NCBI RefSeq assembly: GCF_900168195.1
Contig: NZ_FUYX01000012.1
Coordinates: 62,001 to 126,000, forward strand
Length of the DNA stretch: 64,000 nucleotides
From: Allobosea thiooxidans
Lineage (GTDB): Bacteria; Pseudomonadota; Alphaproteobacteria; Rhizobiales; Beijerinckiaceae
Direction of reading: 5' to 3'
Part shown: piece by piece, positions 43,818 through 52,097 of the stretch
How positions within the stretch are numbered: the stretch's first letter is position 1
Layout of the letters: every line of letters starts with the position of its first letter
Notes under the pieces: model-generated
Database searches by the model: none
What the model was told of the DNA's origin: nothing
Seen by the model: only the letters and a program-made list of their open reading frames with translations
Made by a program: the position numbers and the translations under genes

Positions 43818-43886
43818 CCTGTCCGGTGGAATTGCTTTTGCGGACCGACGCTTGGCGGCAGGCGGCTTCACTGCTATGGCGCGCGC

Positions 43887-45692
43887 ATGAGCACCCGCAC
43901 CATCGACAATATCCGCAACTTCTCGATCGTGGCGCATATCGACCACGGCAAGTCGACGCTGGCCGATCGCCTGATCCAGCAGACCGGCACGGTCGCGGCG
44001 CGCGACATGAGCGAGCAGATCCTCGACTCGATGGATATCGAGAAGGAGCGCGGCATCACCATCAAGGCGCAGACGGTGCGGCTGGATTACCAGGCGAAGG
44101 ATGGCAAGAGCTACATCCTGAACCTGATGGACACGCCCGGCCACGTCGACTTCGCCTATGAGGTCTCGCGCTCGCTGGCGGCCTGCGAGGGCTCGCTCCT
44201 GGTCGTCGATGCCTCGCAGGGCGTCGAGGCGCAGACGCTCGCCAACGTCTACCAGGCGCTCGATGCCAATCACGAGATCGTCACCGTCCTCAACAAGATC
44301 GACCTGCCTGCCGCCGAGCCGGAGCGCATCAAGGAGCAGATCGAGGACGTGATCGGCCTCGACGCTTCCGACGCCGTGCCGATCTCGGCCAAGACCGGCC
44401 TCAACATCGAGGGCGTGCTGGAAGCGATCGTCGAGAAATTGCCGCCGCCGAAGGGCGATCCCGACGCGCCGCTCAAGGCGATGCTGGTCGACAGCTGGTA
44501 CGACACCTATCTCGGCGTCGTCGTGCTCGTGCGCATCATCGACGGCGTGCTCAAGAAGAACATGACCATCCGCATGATGCGCGCCAACGCCTCCTACGGC
44601 GTCGACCGCGTCGGCGTGTTCAAGCCGAAGATGACCGAGGTCAAGGAGCTCGGACCCGGCGAGGTCGGCTTCTTCACGGCCTCGATCAAGGAGGTGGCGG
44701 ATACCGCCGTCGGCGACACCATCACCGACGAGAAGAAGCCGGTGGCCGAGCCGCTGCCGGGCTTCAAGCCGGTGCAGCCGGTGGTGTTCTGCGGCATCTT
44801 CCCGGTCGACGCCGCCGATTTCGAGGATCTGCGCAGCGCCATGGCGAAGCTGCGGCTGAACGATGCCAGCTTCTCCTACGAGATGGAGACCTCGGCCGCG
44901 CTCGGCTTCGGCTTCCGCTGCGGCTTCCTCGGGCTGCTGCATCTGGAGATCATCCAGGAGCGGCTGGAGCGCGAGTTCAACCTCAACCTGATCTCGACGG
45001 CGCCGTCGGTCGTCTACCGCATGCGCCTGCGCGACGGCACGGTGCAGGAGCTGCACAACCCGGCCGACATGCCGGACGTGATGAAGATCGAGGTGATCGA
45101 GGAGCCCTGGATCCGCGCCACCATCTTCACGCCGGACGAGTATCTCGGCTCGGTGCTGAAGCTCTGCCAGGACCGGCGCGGCCTGCAGATCGACCTCGGC
45201 TATGTCGGCTCGCGCGCCAAGGTCGTCTACGACCTGCCGCTCAACGAGGTCGTCTTCGACTTCTACGACCGCCTCAAGTCGATCTCGAAGGGCTATGCCT
45301 CCTTCGACTACCAGATCACCGACTATCGCGAGGGCGACCTCGTGCGCATGTCGATCCTGGTCAATGCCGAGCCGGTCGATGCGCTCTCGATGCTGGTCCA
45401 CCGGACGCGGGCCGAGGCGCGCGGCCGCGCCATGTGCGAGAAGCTCAAGGAACTGATCCCGCCGCACATGTTCCAGATCCCGGTCCAGGCCGCGATCGGC
45501 GGCAAGATCATCGCCCGCGAGACCATCCGCGCCCTGCGCAAGGACGTCACCGCCAAGTGCTATGGCGGCGACGCGACCCGCAAGCGCAAGCTTCTGGAGA
45601 AGCAGAAGGAAGGCAAGAAGAAGATGCGGCAGTTCGGCAAGGTCGAAATCCCGCAGGAAGCCTTCATCGCCGCCCTCAAGATGGACGATTGA
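43887..45692 (+). CDS. lepA: Elongation factor 4 (back-translocating GTPase LepA)
   Basis: A 601-residue translational GTPase. G-motifs are AHIDHGKST (G1), [10 protein letters not shown] (G2), DTPGH (G3), NKID (G4) and SAKTG (G5). The LepA-specific C-terminal domain is visible ([19 protein letters not shown] at the end, preceded by [24 protein letters not shown]). ATG 43887 starts the canonical [21 protein letters not shown]; the frame is open well upstream but without family similarity. Confidence 0.98.
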   Translation: MSTRTIDNIRNFSIVAHIDHGKSTLADRLIQQTGTVAARDMSEQILDSMDIEKERGITIKAQTVRLDYQAKDGKSYILNLMDTPGHVDFAYEVSRSLAACEGSLLVVDASQGVEAQTLANVYQALDANHEIVTVLNKIDLPAAEPERIKEQIEDVIGLDASDAVPISAKTGLNIEGVLEAIVEKLPPPKGDPDAPLKAMLVDSWYDTYLGVVVLVRIIDGVLKKNMTIRMMRANASYGVDRVGVFKPKMTEVKELGPGEVGFFTASIKEVADTAVGDTITDEKKPVAEPLPGFKPVQPVVFCGIFPVDAADFEDLRSAMAKLRLNDASFSYEMETSAALGFGFRCGFLGLLHLEIIQERLEREFNLNLISTAPSVVYRMRLRDGTVQELHNPADMPDVMKIEVIEEPWIRATIFTPDEYLGSVLKLCQDRRGLQIDLGYVGSRAKVVYDLPLNEVVFDFYDRLKSISKGYASFDYQITDYREGDLVRMSILVNAEPVDALSMLVHRTRAEARGRAMCEKLKELIPPHMFQIPVQAAIGGKIIARETIRALRKDVTAKCYGGDATRKRKLLEKQKEGKKKMRQFGKVEIPQEAFIAALKMDD

Positions 45693-45730
45693 GCCGACGG
45701 CCCTGAGTTCTCCGAACACCGAAAAAGCAC

Positions 45731-45850
45731 GGTGATCCCGGACAAGCCGCGATAGCGGCGACGATCCGGGATCCATGCCCGAGCCGTTCCGGAATGGAGC
45801 CCGGGTCTTCGCTTCGCTCCGCCCCGGATGCCCGCGAGGACGGGGGCGGG
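45731..45850. repeat. Palindromic intergenic repeat, family E
   Basis: GGTGATCCCGGACAAGCCGC and CGATCCGGGATCC form a first hairpin; ATGGAGCCCGGGTCTTCGCT and CTCCGCCCCGGATGCCCG a second. The element resembles the 'conventional DNA-repeat' type seen downstream of genes in related genomes. It fills the gap between the convergent lepA and GIY-YIG genes. Boundaries are approximate. Confidence 0.65.
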
Positions 45851-45860
45851 TTGGGCTTGA

Positions 45861-46196
45861 TCAGAGCGCTTCGGCGCCGAGCTTCGCCTGCCAATGGGCG
45901 AGGCGCTCCTTCAGCACGCGATCCTGCACATAGGCGAGATCCTCGTCCTTCAGTCTTTCGAGCGCCTCGAACCGGAAGGCGTCGGGGCCATGCGCGTTCC
46001 AGGCCGCCTGCAGGCTGCGCTGCCGGTGGCTGCCATGGCGCAGCGTGAAGCGCAGGCGGTTCTCGATCGTCGCCAGATCGGGCGCGCGGCCGATCCAGAG
46101 CTGTCCGCTCGCCTGGCACCGAAAGCCATAGATGCCGGCGACCGTCTTTCGTTCCTTGTAGGCCGCTGTGGCCGCCTTCCTGTCTTCGTGGCGCAT
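45861..46196 (-). CDS. GIY-YIG nuclease family protein
   Basis: A 111-residue protein with the GIY-YIG signature in degenerate form: VAGIYGFRCQASGQLWIGRAPDLATIENRLRFTLRHG. The GIY part is intact and the YIG part reads WIG. A conserved SLQAAWNAHGPDAFRFEALERLKDEDL follows, as in a small proteobacterial subgroup. Catalytic residues are uncertain. ATG 46196 is chosen because the upstream frame (from 46229) lacks a ribosome-binding site. Function unknown. Confidence 0.75.
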   Translation of the reverse strand: MRHEDRKAATAAYKERKTVAGIYGFRCQASGQLWIGRAPDLATIENRLRFTLRHGSHRQRSLQAAWNAHGPDAFRFEALERLKDEDLAYVQDRVLKERLAHWQAKLGAEAL

Positions 46197-46272
46197 CGCT
46201 TCTTGTCGTCCGTTGAACGGCAGTAGCAAATATCACCCGGATAAAAATAGTGCAACCATATCCGAATTGCGG

Positions 46273-46297
46273 TGAACCATTCCGGTCTCCGCGCGTT
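46273..46297 (+). promoter_or_regulatory. EcfG-type general stress promoter candidate for csbD
   Basis: TGAAC (46273-46277), 16 bp, CGTT (46294-46297). The alphaproteobacterial EcfG consensus is GGAAC with 16-17 bp then CGTT, so only the first base of the -35 differs. It lies 35 bp upstream of a CsbD-family gene, whose relatives belong to the general stress regulon. Confidence 0.5.
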
Positions 46298-46331
46298 CCT
46301 CTCTCACACATTCAGCGAAAAGGAGCGTCCG

Positions 46332-46538
46332 ATGGATTGGAATCGGGTCGAAGGCAATTGGAAGCAGCTCAAGGGCAAGGTGAAGGAGCAGTGGGGCAAG
46401 CTGACCGATGACGATCTCGACGTCATCGCCGGCAAGCGCGACCAGCTCGAAGGCAAGATCCAGGAGCGTTACGGCATCGCCAAGGACCAGGTCCGCAGCG
46501 ACGTCGACGCCTGGTATGGTCGCCAGCAGTGGCACTGA
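46332..46538 (+). CDS. CsbD family general stress protein
   Basis: A 68-residue hydrophilic, highly charged protein: MDWNRVEGNWKQLKGKVKEQ at the start, then WGKLTDDDLDVIAGKRDQLEG and KIQERYGIAKDQ. This is the CsbD pattern. Family members accumulate under stress, with unknown biochemistry. AGGAG precedes the ATG. It is a single-gene unit with an EcfG-like promoter upstream and a strong terminator downstream. Confidence 0.93.
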   Translation: MDWNRVEGNWKQLKGKVKEQWGKLTDDDLDVIAGKRDQLEGKIQERYGIAKDQVRSDVDAWYGRQQWH

Positions 46539-46575
46539 GCATCGCGGCCGTCGATCGGCCGCTGCGAGATGGAAG

Positions 46576-46603
46576 GGCCCGGCGCGTCGCGCCGGGCCTT
46601 TTT
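46576..46603 (+). terminator. Rho-independent terminator after csbD
   Basis: GGCCCGGCGC (46576-46585), loop GTC, GCGCCGGGCC (46589-46598), then TTTTT. The 10-bp GC stem followed by a U-tract is a textbook intrinsic terminator, separating csbD from the SDR operon. Confidence 0.9.
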
Positions 46604-46673
46604 GCATGGGCGGGAGCCTTGATCGTAGCCTCCAACCGGCCGACAGTTGCGGCTGTCCGAAACGGGATGGCCG

Positions 46674-47420
46674 ATGTTCGAGGATCTCTCTGGAAAGCGC
46701 GCCCTGGTCACGGGCGCGTCGGGCGGGCTGGGGCTGCACTCCGCCGGGCTTCTCGCCCGCCACGGTGCCGAGGTCACGCTGGCGGCGCGAAGGCAGGCGG
46801 CGCTGGACCTGGCCTGCAACGACATCGCGGCGGGAGGCGGCAGGGCGGCAGGCCTGCTTCTCGACGTCGCCGACCCTGCCTCCGTCAAGCGCGCGCTCGC
46901 CGGTAGCGCCTTCGACATCCTGATCAACAATGCTGGCGTCAGCGGCGCCGGCCCGGCCGCCGAGCTCTCCGAGGCGGATTGGGACGCGGTTCTCGACACC
47001 AATCTGAAGGGCATCTTCCTGGTCGCCCAGGCCGTGGCCCGTGGTATGCGTGAGAGCGGCCGCGGCGGCGCCATCGTCAATATCGCCTCGATTCTCGGCC
47101 ATCGCGTCGCCGGTGGCGTCAGCGCCTACGCTGCCTCGAAGGCGGGCGTGATCCAGCTCACCAAGGCGCTCGCGCTCGAATGGGCGCGCGACGGCATTCG
47201 GGTGAACGCTCTCTGCCCCGGCTATATCGAGACCGACATCAACCGCGAGTTCTTCGCCACCGAAGCCGGCGGGAACCTGATCAGGCGCATCCCGCAGCGC
47301 CGCCTCGGACAGCCGGAAGAGCTCGACGGAGCCTTGCTCCTGCTCGCCTCGGCCGCGGGCAGTTACATCACCGGCACGACCATCGCGGTCGATGGCGGCC
47401 ATCTCGTCTCTTCCCTGTGA
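46674..47420 (+). CDS. Short-chain dehydrogenase/reductase
   Basis: A 248-residue NAD(P)-dependent oxidoreductase. The cofactor motif is VTGASGGLGLHSAGLLARHGAEV, the structural NNAG motif is INNAGVSG, the catalytic serine is in NIASILGH and the tyrosine-lysine pair in SAYAASKAGV. A C-terminal SYITGTTIAVDGG is classical. It is 8 bp upstream of an acyl-CoA dehydrogenase and so probably acts on an acyl-CoA or hydroxyacyl-CoA. ATG 46674 is used; a GTG-type start further up is weaker. Confidence 0.93.
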   Translation: MFEDLSGKRALVTGASGGLGLHSAGLLARHGAEVTLAARRQAALDLACNDIAAGGGRAAGLLLDVADPASVKRALAGSAFDILINNAGVSGAGPAAELSEADWDAVLDTNLKGIFLVAQAVARGMRESGRGGAIVNIASILGHRVAGGVSAYAASKAGVIQLTKALALEWARDGIRVNALCPGYIETDINREFFATEAGGNLIRRIPQRRLGQPEELDGALLLLASAAGSYITGTTIAVDGGHLVSSL

Positions 47421-47428
47421 GAACGGTC

Positions 47429-48646
47429 ATGGATTTCGAAATTTCCCCGCGCGTCGAAGACTATCGCGCGCGCATCGCCGCCTTCGTCGAACGCGAGGCC
47501 CTGCCGCTGGAAGCGGACCAGGCGTCCTATGACGCCCATGGCAACATCGCGCTGCCCGTGCTGGAGAGCCTGCGGGCAAAAGCCCGCGCTGAGGGCCTCT
47601 GGTGCCTGCAGCTCAAGCCGGAGACCGGCGGGGCCGGGCTCGGCCGGATGGGCATGGCGGTCTGTTACGAGGAGATGAACCGCTCGATCTTCGGCCCCGT
47701 CGCCTTCAACTCGGCCGCGCCGGACGACGGCAACATGATGGTGCTGGAAGCGCTCGGCACGCCCGAGCAAAAGGAGCGCTGGCTGGAGCCGATCGTCGAG
47801 GGCAGGGTCCGCTCCGCCTTCGCCATGACCGAGCCGCATCCCGGCGGCGGCTCCGATCCCTCGATGATCCTGACGAAGGCCGAACGGCGGGGCGACACCT
47901 ATGTCGTCAGCGGCCGCAAATGGTTCATCACCGGCGCGGAGGAGGCCAAGCACTTCATCCTGATCGCCCGGACCTCGGACGACCCGCGCAACGGCCTCAC
48001 CGCCTTCCTCTTCCACGCTGACCAACCGGGCTGGCGCATCCTGCGCCGCATCGAGATCATGGGGCCGGAGGAGCATGGCGGCCATTGCGAGCTCGAATTC
48101 GACGGGCTCGAGATCCCGGTCGAGAATGTGCTCGGTGGCGAGGGCCGCGGCATGAAGGTGACGCAGGTCCGCCTCGGCCCGGCCCGCCTGACCCATTGCA
48201 TGCGCTGGCTCGGCCTATCCAAGCGCTGTGTCGAGATCGCGCAGGCCTATGCCGCCGAGCGCTACGGCTTCGGCCAGCGCCTCGCCGATCGCGAGAGCAT
48301 TCAGCTCAAGCTCGGCGACCTCGCCATGCGCATCGAGATCGGCCGCATGCTGGTGATGAAGGCGGCCTGGGAGCTCGACCGCGGCGGCTTCGCCCGCAAG
48401 GAGGTCTCGATGGCCAAGGTCCAGGTCGCCAACGTCCTGCACGACGCCGCCGACGTCGCGATCCAGGTCAACGGCGCGCGCGGCTATTCCAAGGATACGG
48501 TGCTCGAATGGATCTACCGCTACGCGCGCCAGGCGCGGCTGGTGGACGGCGCCGACGAGGTCCACAAGATGGTGCTGAACCGTTTCCTGACCGAGGAAGG
48601 TCGCGATTTCTGGCGCTGGCCGGTTGCCGGTCAGGCGCGAGGCTGA
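47429..48646 (+). CDS. Acyl-CoA dehydrogenase family protein (ACAD10/11-like)
   Basis: A 405-residue FAD enzyme. Characteristic parts are LWCLQLKPETGGAGLGRMGMAVCYEEM, FAMTEPHPGGGSDPSMILTKA (FAD/substrate site), GPARLTHCMRWLGLSKRCVEIA and NGARGYSKDTVLEWIYRYARQARLVDGADEVHKMVL. The last part groups with the ACAD10/11 and LvaC type, where an adjacent APH-fold kinase acts with it. It is followed 9 bp later by just such a kinase. A normal alpha,beta-dehydrogenase role remains possible. Confidence 0.92.
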   Translation: MDFEISPRVEDYRARIAAFVEREALPLEADQASYDAHGNIALPVLESLRAKARAEGLWCLQLKPETGGAGLGRMGMAVCYEEMNRSIFGPVAFNSAAPDDGNMMVLEALGTPEQKERWLEPIVEGRVRSAFAMTEPHPGGGSDPSMILTKAERRGDTYVVSGRKWFITGAEEAKHFILIARTSDDPRNGLTAFLFHADQPGWRILRRIEIMGPEEHGGHCELEFDGLEIPVENVLGGEGRGMKVTQVRLGPARLTHCMRWLGLSKRCVEIAQAYAAERYGFGQRLADRESIQLKLGDLAMRIEIGRMLVMKAAWELDRGGFARKEVSMAKVQVANVLHDAADVAIQVNGARGYSKDTVLEWIYRYARQARLVDGADEVHKMVLNRFLTEEGRDFWRWPVAGQARG

Positions 48647-48655
48647 GGCTCAGCC

Positions 48656-49693
48656 ATGGCCGAGCGGGAGGGCGGAGCCTCAGTCGGGAAGGTCGACTTC
48701 GCCCCCGCGGCGCTGGCGGGCTTCCTGGACGGGCGTTTCGGCGCCGCGCCGCTCGCGATCGAGCGGATCGGCGGGGGCCAGTCCAACCCGACCTATTTCG
48801 TCGATCATGGCGCGCGGCGGCTGGTGCTGCGCAAGCAGCCCCTGGGGCCGATCCTGCGCGGAGCCCATGCCATCGACCGGGAATATCGGGTCCTCGAAGC
48901 CCTGGCGTCGACCGACGTGCCGGTGCCTCGCGCCGTCCTCTTTCATTCCGAGCCTGAACCGCTCGGCACGCCCTTCTACCTGATGGAGCGGCTCGAGGGC
49001 CGCGTCTTCCATGACTGCGCCTTGCCGGGGCTCGCGCCCGCCGAGCGCCGTGGTCTCTATCTCGGCATGGCCGAGGCCTTGGCGAAGCTCCATGCCGTCA
49101 GGCCCGACGATGTCGGCCTCGGCGATTTCGGCCGGCCTGGCAACTACTTCGAGCGCCAGATCGCCCGCTGGACGAAGCAGTTGCGCGAATCCCCGGGGGA
49201 ACGGATCGCGGAGCTGGAGGCGGTGGCCGACTGGCTGCCCGCGCATCTGCCGGATGATGACGGGCATGTCTCGATTGCCCATGGCGATTTCAGGCTGGGC
49301 AACCTGCTGTTCCACCCGACGAAGCCCGAGGTGATCGGCATTCTCGACTGGGAGCTCTCCACGCTCGGCCATCCGCTCGCCGATCTCGGCTATTGCGCCA
49401 TGCCCTGGCATACGAGCCCGGACGAATATGGCGGCATCCTCGGGCTCGACCACACGGCACTGGGCATCCCGTCGGAGGCCGGGTTCCTGGCCCATTACTA
49501 CGCCCATGCCGTCCCGACCGCGCCGCTCACGCGCTTCCATCTCGTCTTCGCGCTGTTTCGTTTCGCCGTGATCTTCGTCGGCATCGCCGATCGGGTGCGG
49601 GCGGGCAGCGCCGCTGCGGCGAATGCGGCCGAGCTCGCCCCTCTCGCACGCCGCTTTGCCCTGCGGGCGATTGCAGCCATGGGCGGGCCGTAG
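48656..49693 (+). CDS. Aminoglycoside-phosphotransferase-fold kinase (ACAD11 N-terminal/LvaA-like)
   Basis: A 345-residue phosphotransferase. N-lobe IERIGGGQSNPTYFVDHGARRLVLRKQP supplies the nucleotide loop and lysine, the catalytic loop is ISIAHGDFRLGNLLFH-like (HGDFRLGN) and the metal aspartate is in GILDWELSTLGHPLADLGY. This is the APH family fused to acyl-CoA dehydrogenase in animal ACAD10/11 and encoded beside it in bacteria. In those systems a 4-hydroxyacyl-CoA is phosphorylated before isomerisation. It forms one unit with the two preceding genes. Confidence 0.92.
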   Translation: MAEREGGASVGKVDFAPAALAGFLDGRFGAAPLAIERIGGGQSNPTYFVDHGARRLVLRKQPLGPILRGAHAIDREYRVLEALASTDVPVPRAVLFHSEPEPLGTPFYLMERLEGRVFHDCALPGLAPAERRGLYLGMAEALAKLHAVRPDDVGLGDFGRPGNYFERQIARWTKQLRESPGERIAELEAVADWLPAHLPDDDGHVSIAHGDFRLGNLLFHPTKPEVIGILDWELSTLGHPLADLGYCAMPWHTSPDEYGGILGLDHTALGIPSEAGFLAHYYAHAVPTAPLTRFHLVFALFRFAVIFVGIADRVRAGSAAAANAAELAPLARRFALRAIAAMGGP

Positions 49694-49724
49694 CCATTGC
49701 CGTGAGGACGAAGGCGGCGTGATC

Positions 49725-49741
49725 TTTAGAAACTTTCTGAA
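49725..49741. promoter_or_regulatory. ICE-like (Irr box) site upstream of the iron ABC operon
   Basis: TTTAGAA-ACT-TTCTGAA differs at one base from the palindrome TTTAGAANNNTTCTAAA described for the iron control element bound by Irr in rhizobia. It lies in the A/T-rich 189-bp gap before the binding-protein gene, 142 bp from its start. Confidence 0.6.
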
Positions 49742-49751
49742 TATTGGAAGT

Positions 49752-49766
49752 TGAATTGCGTTATCA
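49752..49766. promoter_or_regulatory. IRO-box-like site (RirA type)
   Basis: TGA-ATTGCGTTA-TCA matches the minimal TGA-N9-TCA form of the IRO box recognised by RirA. It lies 11 bp after the ICE-like site in the same A/T-rich promoter region. The motif is short, so chance occurrence is possible; the context raises its credibility. Confidence 0.45.
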
Positions 49767-49882
49767 TAGATCAAGACTTGATTAGATTGTATTTAGGCGG
49801 ATTCAAAACAAGAGAATTGCTTTGCTGAACTGTAGGGGGGTGTGTTAGCGCGTGGCCGTCTTCATCTGCCGGACGTCGCACC

Positions 49883-51019
49883 ATGCCCGCTCCCCGTTGG
49901 CTGACCCGCCTCTCTTCCGCCCTCGCTCTCGGGGCCGCGCTTCTTGGCGCATCCGTCGCTGCGGCCGAAACCATCGAGGTCACCGACCTTGCCGGCCGGG
50001 TCGTCAACGTCACGCGTGATCCCTCGAAGGTCGTCCTGAGCGAGGGACGCCAGCTCTATACGCTGGCGATGCTGGATCGCGACGATCCGTTCAAGCGCGT
50101 CGTCGGCTGGGGCGACGACCTGATCCAGAACGATCCGGGCGCCTGGGCAAAGTATCTGGCCAAGTTCCCCCAGGCCAAGGACGTGGTACAGATGGGCAAC
50201 CCCTATGCTGCCGACGTCAGCATGGAGAAGATCGCCGCGCTCGGCACCGAGGTCTACATCCTCGACCTCTCCAACTACTTCAAGGCGCAGGAGACCGGCC
50301 TGCTTGCCAAGCTCGAGAAGGCCGGCATCGCCACGATCTTCGTCGATTTCCGTCAGGACCCGACCCGGAACGTGCTGCCGAGCGTGCAGTTGCTGGGCCG
50401 CGTCCTCGGCCGCGAGAAGGAGGCCGCTGCCTTCGCCGATTATTATCTGCGCCAGACCCGGCGCATCTATGCGCGCATCGGCGCGATTGCGGACGCCAAG
50501 AAGCCGCTGGTCTTCGTCGAGCGCGCCGCCGGGCTGCTGCCCTGCTGCGCCACCTTCGGCCCGTTCAACTTCGGCCGCTTCGTCGAGGAGGCCGGCGGCC
50601 GCAACTGGGGCAGCCAGTTCTTCTCCGCCTTCCAGGCCCAGGCCGCTCAGGAGAAGGTGCTTGCCGACGATCCGGACGTCTATTTCCTCACCGGCGCCAA
50701 CTGGTACGGCAGCAATCCGGGGAGCAGCCCGGTCAGCCTCGGCTATGACGCCACGCCGGAGAAGGTGCAGAAGGAGCTGGCGGCGCTGATGCAGCGGCCC
50801 GGCTTCCCGCAGCTCAAGGCGGTGCAGGGCAAGAAGGTGATGGCCTTCTACCATCAGTTCTACGACGCGCCCTATTACTTCGTCGCCGAGCTCGCCATGG
50901 CGAAGGAGTTCTATCCGGACCTGTTCAAGGACGTCGATCCCGAGGCGGTGTTCAAGGAATTCCACGAGAAGTTCCTGCCGGTCCCCTATTCCGGCGTGTT
51001 CTGGGCCAAGCTCCAGTGA
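49883..51019 (+). CDS. Iron/siderophore ABC transporter substrate-binding protein
   Basis: A 378-residue type III binding protein (FecB/FepB fold) with a signal peptide ending ASVAAAE. The mature part begins IEVTDLAGRVVNVTRDPSKVVLSEGRQLYTLAML and contains the hinge-proximal VFVERAAGLLPCCATFGPFNFGRFVEEAGGRNWG. Adjacent cysteines (PCC) are notable and shared with the paralogue encoded at 55815-56924. It heads a rightward operon with FecCD-type permease and ATPase. Ligand may be a ferric siderophore; heme or cobalamin are less likely. Confidence 0.9.
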   Translation: MPAPRWLTRLSSALALGAALLGASVAAAETIEVTDLAGRVVNVTRDPSKVVLSEGRQLYTLAMLDRDDPFKRVVGWGDDLIQNDPGAWAKYLAKFPQAKDVVQMGNPYAADVSMEKIAALGTEVYILDLSNYFKAQETGLLAKLEKAGIATIFVDFRQDPTRNVLPSVQLLGRVLGREKEAAAFADYYLRQTRRIYARIGAIADAKKPLVFVERAAGLLPCCATFGPFNFGRFVEEAGGRNWGSQFFSAFQAQAAQEKVLADDPDVYFLTGANWYGSNPGSSPVSLGYDATPEKVQKELAALMQRPGFPQLKAVQGKKVMAFYHQFYDAPYYFVAELAMAKEFYPDLFKDVDPEAVFKEFHEKFLPVPYSGVFWAKLQ

Positions 51020-51033
51020 GGGCCTGAACGGCG

Positions 51034-52095
51034 ATGACGGTGATGATGCCCACGGCGACGAGCGCGACGACGCAGTATCGGCAGCGCAATGCGCGCCGGC
51101 TGAAGCTCGTCCTGTTCGGTGCGCTGGCGCTGGTGGGTTCGGTCGCGCTCGACGTCTCGATCGGGCCGGGCAACCTGCCGCTCGCCGACGTCCTGCGGAC
51201 GCTGGTCGATCCTCAGGCGGCGGCGCCGCGCCTGTCCGTCATCGTCTGGGATCTGCGCCTGCCGATCGCGCTGATGGCGCTGGCCGTCGGCGCCATGCTG
51301 GGCCTCAGCGGCGCCGGCATGCAGACGATCCTCGCCAATCCGCTGGCCGACCCCTTCACGCTCGGCGTCTCGGCGGCGGCGACGGTCGGCGCCTCCGTGG
51401 CCATCGTCTTCGGCTGGAGCGTCCTGCCCGGCGCCGGGCCCTTCATCGTCACGGCCAACGCCTTCGTCTTCGCGCTCGGCGCCTCGCTTGTCCTGTTCTT
51501 CATGACCCGGCTGCGCGGCGTCAGCGCCGAGACCATGATCCTCGTCGGCATCGCGCTGCTTTTCACCTGCAACGCCGTCACCGCGCTGCTGCAGTACCGC
51601 TCCAACGAGGTCCAGCTCACCCAGATCGTGTTCTGGACGCTCGGCAGCCTCGCCCGCGCCAGCTGGGGCAAGGTCGGCGTCGCGGCCGTGCTGATCGGGC
51701 TCGCGCTGCCCTTCTTCCTGATGCGCGGCTGGGCGCTGACGGCGCTCAGGCTCGGCGACGAGCGGGCCGGGAGCCTGGGCGTGCGCGTCGATCGCCTGCG
51801 GCTCGAGATCCTGATCGCGACCTCGTTGCTCGCCGCCGTGTCGGTCTCCTTCGTCGGAAGCATCGGCTTCATCGGGCTGGTGGGGCCGCATATCGCGCGC
51901 CTGCTGGTCGGCGAGGACCAGCGCTTCTTCCTGCCGGTCGCGACCATCGCCAGCGCGGTGCTGCTGTCGCTCGCCTCCACCGTCTCGAAGGTGATCACGC
52001 CGGGCGTGATCTACCCGATCGGCATCATCACGGCGCTGATCGGCGTGCCCTTCTTCTTCAGTTTGGTCATGTCGATCCGCAGCAGGGCAGGCTGA
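51034..52095 (+). CDS. FecCD family iron ABC transporter permease
   Basis: A 353-residue permease. The family signature is visible in [47 protein letters not shown] and in the C-terminal SFVGSIGFIGLVGPHIARLLVGEDQRFFLPVATIASAVLLSLAST. About ten hydrophobic segments are expected. The ATG is 14 bp after the binding-protein stop, and the ATPase gene starts 2 bp after its own stop. A single permease gene suggests a homodimeric BtuC-type channel. Confidence 0.95.
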   Translation: MTVMMPTATSATTQYRQRNARRLKLVLFGALALVGSVALDVSIGPGNLPLADVLRTLVDPQAAAPRLSVIVWDLRLPIALMALAVGAMLGLSGAGMQTILANPLADPFTLGVSAAATVGASVAIVFGWSVLPGAGPFIVTANAFVFALGASLVLFFMTRLRGVSAETMILVGIALLFTCNAVTALLQYRSNEVQLTQIVFWTLGSLARASWGKVGVAAVLIGLALPFFLMRGWALTALRLGDERAGSLGVRVDRLRLEILIATSLLAAVSVSFVGSIGFIGLVGPHIARLLVGEDQRFFLPVATIASAVLLSLASTVSKVITPGVIYPIGIITALIGVPFFFSLVMSIRSRAG

Positions 52096-52097
52096 CC

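Noticed and set aside
43185..45776. An 863-codon minus-strand frame covering lepA and the XRE gene
   Set aside because: Only its last 199 codons (from 43781) are the XRE/cupin regulator; the rest is antisense to lepA.
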